NCBI RefSeq assembly: GCF_002813775.1
Contig: NZ_CP020370.1
Location: 3,807,501-3,871,500, forward strand
Length of the DNA: 64,000 nt
Reading direction: 5' to 3'
Source: Candidatus Thiodictyon syntrophicum
GTDB taxonomy: Bacteria > Pseudomonadota > Gammaproteobacteria > Chromatiales > Chromatiaceae
Below, in pieces: positions 10,101 to 18,194 of the stretch; the stretch's first letter is position 1, and each line of letters begins with the position of its first letter. Below the pieces are notes generated by a model that was not told where the DNA came from, ran no database searches, and worked only from the letters and a program-made list of their open reading frames with translations. Both the position numbers and the translations under genes were made by a program.

Positions 10101-11303
10101 ACCGGCGAGGCCCCCCCGGTCTGGGAGCAGAGGCTGTGCACCACGCTCGCTACCGTGCGGGGCGTGCGCGATGACATCCACTGGGTCTACGATCCCGCGC
10201 AGTTGGTGACCTTCCGCTATAACGCCGACGCCCTGCACCACTTCGAGGCCCACCAGGGCGCACCGGACTTCCCGCTCTGGCGCCGCCTGGAGGTGTTGCG
10301 CGGCTTCTACGACCAGCTCGACGAGGAGCGCCGGACCCTCCTGCACCGGATCAGCACGGTGCGCGCCGAGGTCGAGGCCCGCGTGCCCCTGGTCACCGAG
10401 GGACCGGACGCGGGCGAGCAGTCGTTTCCGACCCAGCCCCTGACACTCGCGCTCGCCCTCTTCGAGCAGGAGCTGGACTTCGCCCCGGACCACCCGAACA
10501 AGACCGTCGTGGCGCTCGGCACCACGCTCGGGATCAGCACCATCGGCTATCAGTTGGTGAGCGGCAAGCTGATCGAGGTGCTCGACCGCCTCGTCGCCAT
10601 CCGCGGCGATCTGCACGACGGCGGTAAGCTGGTGGACAGCTTCAACCAGGCGCTGAATCGCTTCCTCGCGCTGCGTACCGACGCGCAGGAGGCCGCCCGC
10701 CGGCTCGGCGAGCTGACCGACTTCCTCGCCGACGCCCCGACCGACATCACCGAAGCGCTCGGGCTCGCGGGCCTGCGGGCCGCCGTCGCGGCCATCCTTG
10801 GGGTCTTCTTCCAGGGCGACATCCGCCAGAAGACCGACGAGCGCGAGGCCGCCCGGCACCGGGTCCCGACCCTGCTCCCCAAGCTGATCGAGGACCTGGA
10901 GGGGGAGGCCGACCGGCCGCGCCAGGTCAGGGAGTCCATCGACAGCGCTTGGCAGAGTCTGCTGCCCTCGCTGGTCGCCCGCTACCAGGGGCTCTATGGG
11001 GGGCGGCTCAACGCCCTCTACCGGATCCGCCGGGCCCAGGGCGGACCCGTGCCCAACTGGCCCGACCGACTGGCGGCGACCTGGGGCCAGACCGTCGCGG
11101 ACCTCGAGGCGGTCGTGCAGGCCATCACCGCCGAGGGCGAGGCCTGCTTCGCCGGCGAGGCAGACACCACCTTCGAGGTCTTCGTCGGCCTGTGCGAGCT
11201 GGACCTGGCGCGGCAGCCCATCGACTGGCAGGCGCCCGAGTACGAGCGCCACGCCCGGGTCCTGATGAAGAAGCGCCTGCTGCGCCTGGAACTCCTGTCA
11301 TGA
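7128..11303 (+). CDS. Large P-loop ATPase (1391 aa), BrxC/PglY-like in size and layout
   Basis: The Walker A motif GGWGLGKS lies at about residues 59-66, preceded by hydrophobic FFMII. The Walker B-like strand LLLVMDEIED lies at about 205. After the N-terminal AAA-type module come more than 1000 residues of helical sequence rich in charged coiled stretches (for example AKSAQHKLKDAGKKLAALD). Very large single-Walker ATPases next to an adenine methylase are typical of BREX (BrxC) and Pgl (PglY), but no PglZ phosphatase is present here. The stop overlaps the next ATG (ATGA at 11,300). It probably powers assembly, translocation or target sensing for the locus. Exact family unassigned. Confidence 0.87.
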   Translation: MTHSNQNPWQREGVSILPARLSEIAPIVGQKRLFEKLSTFKTEIERPTGQDLSGFFMIIGGWGLGKSRVGHEICLEAVSDEVEWILDGAPRRVFDPGFPRGTLPLFLRYIQVTAGPLGANLEADNWIPSVTCEALAQLAGLRTHDTANKLARNQDQILERVRTALKPRGWERILPDLAAALAASDPHTTARAALGVLRTIGIERLLLVMDEIEDITDVQRDGLPSHERQGIDQGLLTVIPRVIKAEETRQEFPEVNFLLLCSLAVGDLLRQIPANERRTGWHELTSNSFGDVSAFFDYLRGHRPGVAAAIATYPQGLKEAAFFAANRNFGWFNVLMHHAHENHRGGTISTPDLLCKFAQSATRGGQDSVFDTAALGPTRLERDGDYDAIVRALYSLLPLEIGTRDGLDQATAERFLAKVDHGHSGRPLFTRVLEITPPAQHRVMAHMVASGFRNARGAELVLVGEVQFDLALVLAGLEAYSIGLPAERRGHWLICTDETEFTHQLAGLSPYPEQAQQFAPYLHGLLLDPAYRVKDAQGADLMLVAPAFSFLRDFNRLNKTRLDDQGYLRDAARNTRLEESFRAADQDPARRSRCLLQGLANCWEGDSAAPPLTWLTSDLGLPAARWSPAAGPLDLAASGQATVLYATGATDATLESALAHLASRRNQAGAEPIVLVLQEQPERAGALAAHLPRLVPSLAPLVVVHNLVRRSAEDLVRLGLLGEAFEPTDLRTSHFHAVIGRAREHFKQVLDQWVIEGPEHQGLLLRPLFYGTKASDADLRLFARGYTALRAGRSFHEITQPGCDVFATDAERDRFKKVLGKHAEPGPRFAGAPHEPLVQAVGGDYQVRVARPFISFMQRCGDVPKTQADLERWFLFDRRGEKREELEQPREVVRTWVLFLEAIGLLQGETNSFARVSRHELDSRLRGADAWLGGPFKTAAERIGRIDQDAGAQLTGVAAKSAQHKLKDAGKKLAALDLDYLRLPWDELNRATGEAPPVWEQRLCTTLATVRGVRDDIHWVYDPAQLVTFRYNADALHHFEAHQGAPDFPLWRRLEVLRGFYDQLDEERRTLLHRISTVRAEVEARVPLVTEGPDAGEQSFPTQPLTLALALFEQELDFAPDHPNKTVVALGTTLGISTIGYQLVSGKLIEVLDRLVAIRGDLHDGGKLVDSFNQALNRFLALRTDAQEAARRLGELTDFLADAPTDITEALGLAGLRAAVAAILGVFFQGDIRQKTDEREAARHRVPTLLPKLIEDLEGEADRPRQVRESIDSAWQSLLPSLVARYQGLYGGRLNALYRIRRAQGGPVPNWPDRLAATWGQTVADLEAVVQAITAEGEACFAGEADTTFEVFVGLCELDLARQPIDWQAPEYERHARVLMKKRLLRLELLS

Positions 11304-12148
11304 GGCCCCCCTGTGTCGGGCTCGCGGAGCAACGGACCTGGCGCGACCTGCGCCGGCTCGGTCAGGACCCCAGCCGGACCCTGCGCTGGCTGGACGCCGG
11401 GGAGGTGGCCACCGCCCCCGAACCGCTCGTCGCCTGCGGGCTCTGGGCCGCGCGCACGCCCGAGGCCGCTTTGGTGCTGCGCCGCCGTGCCGAGGCGGGC
11501 CTGGTGACGCTTCTGGTGGCGCGCTTCGAGCCGGTGGATCTCGGTCCCGTCATCGGTGCGCCGGTCAGCGTCCGCCTCTGCCCCGGCGAGTCGGACGGGC
11601 TCGTCTGGGACGACGGCCGCCGCTATGCCGTGCCCGGCGTCACCGTGATCGAGACCGCACTCCCGCAGGGGCACTGGGCACGCTCGGCGGCCGGGACCAG
11701 CGTCCTGGCCTACCGTCCCCACACCCAGGCCGGACTCATCTGTCTGTGCACCGCCACCGTCGCGGGCCCCGCACTCGGCGCCGACCCGGCCGAGCAACAG
11801 GCGCTGTTCGACCGTCTGCTGGACGAACTGGCCCGGCGGGCGCCCGAGCGGCCCCCGGCCGACCCGATCGCGCCCTCACCGGCACTCTGCGCGAGCGTCT
11901 GCGAGTATCTTGAGCGCCACGGCGCCGAGGGTGCGCTGGTCCTGCTCGCCGCGCTGAACGCGCCGGACGGCCGGGCGGATGCCGCGGGCCTCGAGTCCAT
12001 CGGCGCCACGCTGGCCGCGGACCGGCTCGCCGAACTGGTCGCCGCCCAGCCGGCCGCGACGGCGCAGGCGATCGAACAGGCCCTGAATGCCGCCGGCTGG
12101 GGCGCGCACCTGCGCGCCCTGGTGCGCCGCCGAATGGGGGGGCCGTAA
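11300..12148 (+). CDS. Defence-locus protein of unknown function (282 aa)
   Basis: The start ATG 11,300 overlaps the ATPase stop by 4 nt, the usual sign of translational coupling. The N-terminus (RTWRDLRRLGQDPSRTLRWLDAGEV) is helical. The middle is beta-rich (LLVARFEPVDLGPVIGAPVSVRL), and the C-terminus is Ala-rich helices ending RRRMGGP. No known domain or motif. It is the last gene before the repeat/IS interruption and probably the last of the first operon segment. Confidence 0.75.
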   Translation: MRPPCVGLAEQRTWRDLRRLGQDPSRTLRWLDAGEVATAPEPLVACGLWAARTPEAALVLRRRAEAGLVTLLVARFEPVDLGPVIGAPVSVRLCPGESDGLVWDDGRRYAVPGVTVIETALPQGHWARSAAGTSVLAYRPHTQAGLICLCTATVAGPALGADPAEQQALFDRLLDELARRAPERPPADPIAPSPALCASVCEYLERHGAEGALVLLAALNAPDGRADAAGLESIGATLAADRLAELVAAQPAATAQAIEQALNAAGWGAHLRALVRRRMGGP

Positions 12149-12170
12149 GTGCTCAGTCCACCCACCCCTG

Positions 12171-12380
12171 CGCGGGACGGGGTATTCACCCCGTCCCGAA
12201 CGTTTGACCAGCGCGCCTGGCCGGCACCAACCGGCCGACACTGGAAAACGTTCCGGACGGGGCGAATGCCCCGTCCGGCCTTGCGCGGGACGGGGTATTC
12301 ACCCCGTCCCGAACGTTTGACCAGCGCGCCTGGCCGGCACCAACCGGCCGACACTGGAAAACATTCCGGACGGGGCGAAT
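12171..12380 (+). repeat. 113-bp tandem repeat with three hairpins per unit
   Basis: Unit 1 is 12,171-12,283 and unit 2 starts at 12,284. Unit 2 is cut at 12,380 by the IS1182-type element and resumes at 14,147-14,158. Each unit holds a palindrome GGGACGGGG-TATTCA-CCCCGTCCC, a GGCCGG/CCGGCC hairpin, and a palindrome GGACGGGGC-GAAT-GCCCCGTCC. The two copies differ at very few positions. It lies directly after the 282-aa gene and could act as a transcription terminator or REP-like element. Confidence 0.85.
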
Positions 12381-14142
12381 GAGATTGTGAAAGTATTCAT
12401 GGTGTGTCCGCCAGGGGGCGTGCCACCGCGTACCTGGCGGCGCCTGGCGCCGCCCGGTTTCGTCGCGGGCGAGCGGCGCGGACGCGAGCGACTGGCCGTC
12501 AAAATCCGTCTCCGAGGCTGCTATTTGATAGAAAACATAAGCCTATCGATGCGCTCGCCATTGCTGCCTAGGCGGGCAGCAGGCGCCTGGACAAACGCTG
12601 GGCGCAGTAATCCCGAAACGCCTGCACACCGAGAATGTGGATCACCCGCGTGAGATTGTAGCCGAGCACCATCAGGCTCATCTCACCCCAGACTTTCTCA
12701 AAGCCGCGCACCAGGAAGTGGTCCCAGCCGAACCAGCGCTTGAGCGTACCAAAGGGGTGTTCGACCAAACCGGCGCGTTGACGCATGCGCGCGGGTCCCT
12801 GGTCGGCCATGCGCTGGCGCAGGGCCTCCACGACCGGCGCATGCTCGGAGCGCTCGATCTGGCGCCGGCCGCTCGCGGGCAGGCAGGAGGCCTTGAGCGG
12901 ACAGTCTTGGCACGCGCCGGGCGGGCGGCTGTAACGGGTGTAGAGGGTGCCGGTGCCGGCGCGACGGTGCGGCTCGCCGTACCGGTGCAGTTCTTGGTTG
13001 CCGGGGCAGCGATAGACATCGGTGTCCGGCAGGTACTGGAAACTCGCCCCGCTCAAGCGCCCTTCCGCGGTCAGGCGCTTCTCGTAATCGGGAACCGGGA
13101 CGTAGACGGTGATGTTGGCCTGCGCACACGCGGCCAACTGCGCCTCGTTGAAATAGCCGGCATCCGCCGCGGCGGTCAGTTTCGGGACCGCCAACACCGC
13201 TTTGGCCGCGAGGGCTTGCGGGGCCAACTGCTGGGTGTCGTTGCCGGCGTTGGTCACCTCGTAATGGACGATCAGCCGGTGCTTGCCATCGACGGAGTTC
13301 TGGACGTTGTAGCCGACCAGCTGCTGGCCGCCCTTGCGCAAGGCGCGGGCATCGGGGTCGGTACGCGAGATCTGGGTGTCCCCGCTGTCCGCCAACTGCT
13401 TGAGCAGGGCAGCGTGCTGCGCTTGGCGCGCCTGGAGCGTCACGATCTTGGCGGCCAACTCCGGGGTCTTGCTCAGGTCCTCAGGCAACCCCCGTTCTTG
13501 GGCATCCTGGGTCTCCAGGTCTTGATGGTAGGCCGCGATGTCGCACTCGATCTGCTTGAGTCGCTTCTCCAGTGTGGTCTTGGTGATGACGCTGGCGTCG
13601 CTGGCACTGGCGTTGAAGAAGGCGCCGTCGATGCCGATCTCCTCCCCGCCGAGCAGGTCCAGGTCCTTGCACAGGAGGATGAAGTCCTTGCACACCGCCC
13701 GCAGCGCCGGGCCGTTGAACTGGCGGAAGGCGGCGATCGTGCGGTAGCCCGGGGTGAGGCCCTCCAGCAACCACATGAACTCCAGATTGCGGCGGCACTC
13801 GCGCGCCAGGCGCCGCGAACTGTGCACCCGATCCAGGTAGCCGGCGATGTAGAGCTTGAGCAAGGCCGCCGGGGCGAACGCCGGTTGCCCGCAGCGCCGC
13901 GCCCCGCCCGCGTTCACGAACCCGAGCACCGCCAGGTCCAAGGTGTCCACGAAGGCGTCGATCGCGCGCACCGGATTGTCCGTGCCCACAAAGTCTTCGA
14001 TGCGCCGCGGCAACCGTGCCTCGTACCCGCGTGCCGTGCCCTGCTTGTAGCGTCTGCCGATCATCCCCCTGACCCCTTGGTTCCGACTTGGCTGACAGTC
14101 TACGCCAGGCACCGGGCACGATCCGAATACTTGCCCAATCTC
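12381..14142 (-). mobile_element. IS1182-type insertion sequence
   Basis: The 1762-bp element has 18-bp terminal inverted repeats: GAGATTGTGAAAGTATTC at 12,381-12,398 and its counterpart at 14,125-14,142, 16 of 18 identical. It is flanked by a 4-bp GAAT duplication (12,377-12,380 and 14,143-14,146). GAAT is the loop at the centre of the GGACGGGGC/GCCCCGTCC palindrome, so the element targeted a hairpin apex. It separates the first six defence genes from the NurA and HsdS genes. Confidence 0.88.
12568..14064 (-). CDS. IS1182 family transposase
   Basis: A 498-aa DDE transposase that looks intact. The start chosen is ATG 14,064 (MIGRRYKQG), because a longer frame would extend past the right end of the element. 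The N-terminal DUF772-type region holds NPVRAIDAFVD and PALLKLYIAGYL. The catalytic residues are visible in GIDGAFFNAS (first Asp), AADAGYFNE (second Asp) and VEHPFGTLKRWFG (Glu). A Cys-rich CQDCPLKASC segment lies near residue 410, as in other members. The element could still be active. Confidence 0.93.
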   Translation of the reverse strand: MIGRRYKQGTARGYEARLPRRIEDFVGTDNPVRAIDAFVDTLDLAVLGFVNAGGARRCGQPAFAPAALLKLYIAGYLDRVHSSRRLARECRRNLEFMWLLEGLTPGYRTIAAFRQFNGPALRAVCKDFILLCKDLDLLGGEEIGIDGAFFNASASDASVITKTTLEKRLKQIECDIAAYHQDLETQDAQERGLPEDLSKTPELAAKIVTLQARQAQHAALLKQLADSGDTQISRTDPDARALRKGGQQLVGYNVQNSVDGKHRLIVHYEVTNAGNDTQQLAPQALAAKAVLAVPKLTAAADAGYFNEAQLAACAQANITVYVPVPDYEKRLTAEGRLSGASFQYLPDTDVYRCPGNQELHRYGEPHRRAGTGTLYTRYSRPPGACQDCPLKASCLPASGRRQIERSEHAPVVEALRQRMADQGPARMRQRAGLVEHPFGTLKRWFGWDHFLVRGFEKVWGEMSLMVLGYNLTRVIHILGVQAFRDYCAQRLSRRLLPA

Positions 14143-14172
14143 GAATGCCCCGTCCGGCTGCCGAGACAACCT

Positions 14173-14210
<38 letters not shown>

Positions 14211-14223
14211 GTGCTTTGAGGTC

Positions 14224-15390
14224 ATGAACCACCACAACCCCCTGGCCCAGGAGATCACCGCCCAGATCCAACTCGGCCTGCCCGGCACGGTCGGCAAGCT
14301 GGCGCGGCAACTGCGCTCCATCGACCGCATCGCCCCGCGGCTCAAGGCCGGCGGCCTGGTGCGGCGCCTCACGGTCGACCGCGAGCGGCCCCGCCGGGCG
14401 GTCGGCGTCGCCGTCGCCCACCGCAAGATCGGTGCCTTCGGCGGTCTGCTCTACGGCGCCGCGGCCCTGGGTCATGAACTCACCGCCGCCGGCGGCGACA
14501 TCGCCCACAGCCGCCAGTTGAGCCGCATGGACGTGGGCGACATGAGCCTGCTGGAGTCAGACCGGCGCCTGAAATGGAAATGCTACGCCCTGGTCTATGA
14601 CCTGCTGGACGAACTCTTCGCTGCCGACACCCTGCCGGAACTGGTCATCCTCGACGTACCGCTGGTGATGGGCAAGGCCGTCTACGCCCAGGTGCTCGAA
14701 GACCCCGCGACCGACGCCCGGCTCAAGCGCGACATCGGCGCGCTCAAGGAGCGCCTCGACGGCTTCTGGGACCGCTGGATCGAACGCTGCTACCCCTTCG
14801 ACGCCGCCGGTCCCAAGGTCGTGAGCCTGCACCGCGGGCGCTTCGGCAGCCTGCTCAAGCTGGTGGAGCGGCGCGGCACCGAGGTCTCGCCGGACCCCAT
14901 CGACCCGGAGGTGGAGGACCTGGTCCGCACCCAGTGGGTCGAGGTCCTCTCGGTCGGCATCGACCGCGTACTGCGCGGCATCCTGGTCCCCGAGCACCGC
15001 ACCGCCGCCTTCGAGCAGGACCAGGACCGGCTCGACAAGGACGCCTTCCCCCGCGCCATCGTCGACCGGGGGCGGCTCGGCTTCCACTACCTGACCGGGC
15101 TGCGCGGCCAGCCGGTCTATTGCGAGACCCTGGGCTCCGCCGCCGCCTGGGTCGACCGCAGCGGGTCCGCGGCCCTGGACGCACTGGCCGGGGACCTGCT
15201 GGCACTCACCTACTTCGACGCCCGTCAGGCGGTGCCGCTGCCGCTGTGGTATGCCCAGTCGGGGGTCGAGATCGTCAAGCGCAAGGAGAAGGGGCGCGGG
15301 ATACTGGAGTTCTACAAGGCGGAGGCGCTGCGGGCGATGCGGGAGGAGCAGGTGGATTTGGCTTGGTTAGCGGGGTGGGAGGAGGAGTAA
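14224..15390 (+). CDS. NurA-domain nuclease-like protein
   Basis: A 388-aa protein with the layout of NurA-family 5'-3' nucleases that work with HerA. An early Asp occurs in LTVDRERPRRAVGVAVAH, the acidic strand DTLPELVILDVPLVM lies at about residue 140, and a C-terminal segment contains FHYLTGLRGQPVYCE. The start chosen is ATG 14,224 after GAGGTC; an open frame continues upstream into the insertion sequence and is not meaningful. It lies 2 nt before the HsdS-like gene. No HerA gene is adjacent, but one lies 4.9 kb downstream at 20,270. Assignment to NurA is by overall pattern and moderately confident. Confidence 0.7.
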   Translation: MNHHNPLAQEITAQIQLGLPGTVGKLARQLRSIDRIAPRLKAGGLVRRLTVDRERPRRAVGVAVAHRKIGAFGGLLYGAAALGHELTAAGGDIAHSRQLSRMDVGDMSLLESDRRLKWKCYALVYDLLDELFAADTLPELVILDVPLVMGKAVYAQVLEDPATDARLKRDIGALKERLDGFWDRWIERCYPFDAAGPKVVSLHRGRFGSLLKLVERRGTEVSPDPIDPEVEDLVRTQWVEVLSVGIDRVLRGILVPEHRTAAFEQDQDRLDKDAFPRAIVDRGRLGFHYLTGLRGQPVYCETLGSAAAWVDRSGSAALDALAGDLLALTYFDARQAVPLPLWYAQSGVEIVKRKEKGRGILEFYKAEALRAMREEQVDLAWLAGWEEE

Positions 15391-15392
15391 CC

Positions 15393-16844
15393 ATGGAGAC
15401 CGCTTGGATCAAGGCTCGGGCGCTGGAGCAACGCATCGACGCCACTTTCTACGGCACTCAGTTCGTCGAGAATCAGCGACGGATCGAAGCAGCAGCACCA
15501 TGTGTGCGCTTGGACGACCTTCGGCAAGCGGAACGGCCTATTACGAACGGCATCCGCGGACCGGAGTTTGCTGATACCGACTATCGAATGCTGCGTCTCC
15601 AGGATATAGACCAGTTGTGGTTTGACTCGCATACAGCGTTGCGTGTTTCAGCCGCTCAGTTTCACAATAATCGACGTGCCCATTGTCGTCCAGGCGACAT
15701 CCTGCTGGCTATCGGCGGCTATATTGGCGTTGTTGGCAAGATTGTAGATTCGGCGCCGCAGACGATGGGCCAACATTCAGCGCTGCTTGCCTTTGATGCT
15801 ACGAAGCTGGACGGCGACTACGCGCTCGCATTCTTCTCTTCCAAGTCAGGGACCATGCTTTGCCAGCGGCACGTTTCTGGAGGAGTGCAAGCGGGGATCA
15901 ACCTGGAGGATGTGCGAGAAATCAGGATACCCGTCCCTTGTTCAACTATCCAAAGTGCAATCGGCAACAAGGTCCGCAAGGCGGAGCGGCTGCGGGCCTT
16001 GGCAGCAAGCTCACTTGCGACCGCCAAAACGTTAGTCGGGACCTTCATCGCAAGTCTCAGCCTGACGACCACCAACCATGCTACGAGCCTAACCTCGTGG
16101 GTTCGGCCGAAGTGGCTGGAACACAGAATTGATCCCTCATACTACGACGGCGAAGTCATGAACCTAACGCAAGCCATTGAGAACGCACCGAGACATGCGA
16201 CGCTTGGGAAGTTGGCTCCCGACATGTGCAACGGTCCGCACGGCGGCATCGAGTATGTAACGGCAGCCGAGGGCATTCGGTATCTGCGCGCCAAGAACCT
16301 GGAAGATTTGTCGGTCAACGACAACGATCCGGTCTACATCCCCCGCTCGACCCACGAACTGAACCTTCGGGCAGAGGTTGTCCCGGGCGACCTGGTAATC
16401 ACGATTACCGGCGCGAACATCGGCGCAGTGGGCGTCATTCCGCAGAGCATCCCCAGGGCCAATATTATCCAGTCACTGGGCAAGCTGCGCATTGTGACGG
16501 ATGACGACCCGGCCTACATCGCGGCCTTCCTCGGCAGTTCCTACGGAGCAATGCTGATCTCCCGAGAGGCCGTCAACACGGCACGCGAGGGGATCAACTT
16601 CGAATACCTGGCCCGCGTTCCGATTCCCCTGCCGTCGAAAGACCTGCAGACCACGGTCGGCAATGCGGTAAGGGGCAGCACCGCCTCAAGAGCCGAGGCG
16701 CGTTTGTTGCTTTCTGAAGCCCGCGCCGCCGTCGAATCCCTCATCAATGGCACCCTGGACGAACCGGCCCTACTCGCCGAGGGCGAGGCCATCGAGCAGT
16801 GGCTCGCCGCCAACCCGAGCCCCCAGGACGCGGAGCCGGTCTGA
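15393..16844 (+). CDS. Type I restriction-modification specificity subunit (HsdS-like)
   Basis: A 483-aa protein with two target-recognition domains in tandem. Each begins with the same kind of motif (LEQRIDATFYG at about residue 10, LEHRIDPSYYDG at about 240). Each contains a RPGDILLAIGG/VPGDLVITITG-type strand and ends with a helical spacer (NKVRKAERLRALAASS; NAVRGSTASRAEARLL). These helices form the coiled coil that holds the methylase. A strong GGAGGAG ribosome site precedes ATG 15,393. With the HsdM-like protein it should define the methylated sequence. No HsdR restriction subunit is present, so restriction must be carried out by other proteins of the locus. Confidence 0.9.
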   Translation: METAWIKARALEQRIDATFYGTQFVENQRRIEAAAPCVRLDDLRQAERPITNGIRGPEFADTDYRMLRLQDIDQLWFDSHTALRVSAAQFHNNRRAHCRPGDILLAIGGYIGVVGKIVDSAPQTMGQHSALLAFDATKLDGDYALAFFSSKSGTMLCQRHVSGGVQAGINLEDVREIRIPVPCSTIQSAIGNKVRKAERLRALAASSLATAKTLVGTFIASLSLTTTNHATSLTSWVRPKWLEHRIDPSYYDGEVMNLTQAIENAPRHATLGKLAPDMCNGPHGGIEYVTAAEGIRYLRAKNLEDLSVNDNDPVYIPRSTHELNLRAEVVPGDLVITITGANIGAVGVIPQSIPRANIIQSLGKLRIVTDDDPAYIAAFLGSSYGAMLISREAVNTAREGINFEYLARVPIPLPSKDLQTTVGNAVRGSTASRAEARLLLSEARAAVESLINGTLDEPALLAEGEAIEQWLAANPSPQDAEPV

Positions 16845-16890
16845 CGATGGGCGTCGGCACCGACCTTGATGATCCCGGAAAGATGAGTTC

Positions 16891-17014
16891 TCACACAGAG
16901 ACACAAAGATCACAAAGATATTCAGCGCCGGCTGTAGGTCGACGACTCGCACGGCGATCGGCCCAACGCCTTCAATAGTTGGTTTTTCTTTGTGTTCTTT
17001 GTGTCTTTGTGTGA
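16891..17014. repeat. Inverted repeat built from CACAAAGA units, copy 1
   Basis: The arms 16,891-16,918 and 16,987-17,014 match at 26 of 28 positions and consist of ACACAAAG-type tandem units. The spacer contains GATCGGCCCAACGCCTTCAA, almost the same as in the second copy at 27,177. This and the palindromes at 17,061 and 17,327 account for the gene-free stretch 16,845-17,446. Confidence 0.85.
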
Positions 17015-17060
17015 GGAATTCCCGGATCTAGGATTATCGAGTTGCCAACCCCAGGCGAGC

Positions 17061-17119
17061 GGTCCGCACAGCGGACCCTACGGGTTGGCACCGCGCCCGT
17101 AGGGTCCGCTGTGCGGACC
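17061..17119. repeat. Perfect 24-bp-arm palindrome, copy 1
   Basis: The arms 17,061-17,084 (GGTCCGCACAGCGG...) and 17,096-17,119 are exact complements around an 11-nt loop. A second copy with the same arms lies at 42,285-42,342. Confidence 0.88.
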
Positions 17120-17326
17120 AGCGGCCTCGCGGTTGGCAAGGTGGCCGGATGCTGATCGAGGCCCCGACAGCGACTCCGACCCAAGCTTTCCAAGATCGCA
17201 GGCGAGAGAGTACCCTTGGGACAAGCGGACCGGCCTCCATACGGGAATCGCCTTCACGCGCGACCCGCAGGACCGGCTAACGGCCATGGCGGCAAGACCA
17301 GCCACCCCGGGCGATGAAAGCCCCCC

Positions 17327-17398
17327 GTGGGAGCGGCTTTAGCCGCGACGAGCCCCCGACGACTTAGGAGGTCGCGTCGCGGCTAAAGCCGCTCCCAC
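17327..17398. repeat. Perfect 24-bp-arm palindrome of the GTGGGAGCGGCTTTAG type
   Basis: The arms 17,327-17,350 and 17,375-17,398 are exact complements around a 24-nt loop. Sequences starting GTGGGAGCGGCTTTAGCC are common REP-like repeats in gammaproteobacteria. It ends 49 nt before the small antitoxin-like gene. Confidence 0.85.
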
Positions 17399-17446
17399 CG
17401 GGTCACGGCCGGACTTTCACGGTAACAGCCTGAGAGGATCGAAGAG

Positions 17447-17677
17447 ATGGCTCAATCGACTCACGACATTACCAATCAGCTTCACGCCGAGATCGAGCGT
17501 ACCTCGGCGCGCTACCGGCCGCTCCTGCTGCGCCTGGTGCATTCCTTCCGTCAGGGCATCGAGGAGGACGAGCCTTGGCCGAGTGCGGCCGAGTCATTCC
17601 GCGATGGCTGGCGCGACATCAGGGCTGGGCGGGTGCAGCCGGTCGCTACCCTGTGGGATGGGATCGACAGGGAATAG
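17447..17677 (+). CDS. Small antitoxin-like protein
   Basis: A 76-aa acidic protein ([33 protein letters not shown]) of the kind found as the first gene of RelE/ParE-type toxin-antitoxin pairs. ATG 17,447 is preceded by GAGAGGATCGAAGAG. The next frame, starting 4 nt after its stop at 17,682, begins MPVSYSDAFKRQIRRLSQR, a RelE-type toxin start that is then cut off. So this is probably an orphan antitoxin left after deletion of its toxin. Family not certain. Confidence 0.65.
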   Translation: MAQSTHDITNQLHAEIERTSARYRPLLLRLVHSFRQGIEEDEPWPSAAESFRDGWRDIRAGRVQPVATLWDGIDRE

Positions 17678-17681
17678 TCCG

Positions 17682-17750
17682 ATGCCGGTCAGCTACTCCG
17701 ACGCCTTCAAACGACAGATCAGACGCTTGAGCCAGCGGTTATCGAGGACG
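17682..17750 (+). pseudogene. RelE/ParE-type toxin, N-terminal fragment
   Basis: Only about 22 residues (MPVSYSDAFKRQIRRLSQRL...) match the start of RelE-superfamily toxins. After about 17,748 the frame runs into an antitoxin fragment in another frame (17,755). The junction looks like a deletion fusing two toxin-antitoxin loci. Confidence 0.6.
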
Positions 17751-17754
17751 AGGC

Positions 17755-17967
17755 ATGACCACCGAGATAGACTTCACCAGGCGGCTGGCCTCGGTCACCG
17801 CGCAGGCGATCGACACCCTGGGTTCGCGGGAAGACGCCGAGCGTTGGCTGGCGTCCGCGGCCATCGGCCTGGATCGGTACCGACCGATCGATTTGCTGCA
17901 AACCTCGGAGGGCACTGAGCTGGTCAAGACGCTCCTCACGCGGATGGACTATGGGGTCTACGCCTGA
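17755..17967 (+). pseudogene. Xre/MbcA/ParS-type antitoxin, C-terminal fragment
   Basis: Seventy residues that align with residues 120-188 of the intact antitoxin at 19,166 (shared AERWLA, RPIDLLQ, SEGTELVKTLLTRMDYGVYA). The N-terminal 120 residues are missing. The bases just after the stop (GCGGTTGCCGGCGCCGCCGG) resemble the start of the RES toxin gene at 19,729, so the following toxin was also lost. It may still make a short protein from ATG 17,755. Confidence 0.75.
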
Positions 17968-18068
17968 CGCGGTTGCCGGCGCCGCCGGCCAGCCCCCATC
18001 CATCGTGACCTTCACGTCATGCTAGACTTCCCTACAGTTTTGTAGAAAGCAAGTCGAGCACGCTTGAA

Positions 18069-18194
18069 ATGACCCGGATTTCCGCGAACATTTCTCCCGA
18101 AACCCGTGATCGTCTCGAACGTTATGCCCGGGCGCACGGCTTGAAGCATGCCGCGTGTCGGCGCAGACATAGAGGTTCCAGGACGTTCTTATGA
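18069..18194 (+). pseudogene. Ribbon-helix-helix antitoxin, N-terminal fragment
   Basis: It begins MTRISANISPETRDRLERYA, the beta-strand and first helix of RHH/CopG-like antitoxins. The homology ends after about 28 residues and the frame stops at 18,194. The stop overlaps the ATG of the DUF262 gene (ATGA at 18,191). It is the third antitoxin remnant in 650 bp. Confidence 0.6.

Noticed and set aside
8310-11252. A 980-aa open frame on the minus strand inside the ATPase gene
   Set aside because: Composition-driven shadow frame. The plus-strand protein carries Walker motifs and overlapping start/stop codons with its neighbours.
12171-12380. 113-bp repeats considered as a CRISPR
   Set aside because: Only two units, directly adjacent with no variable spacer, and no cas genes.
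17719-18015. Minus-strand frames over the antitoxin fragments
   Set aside because: They are complements of the conserved antitoxin sequence and have no homology of their own.
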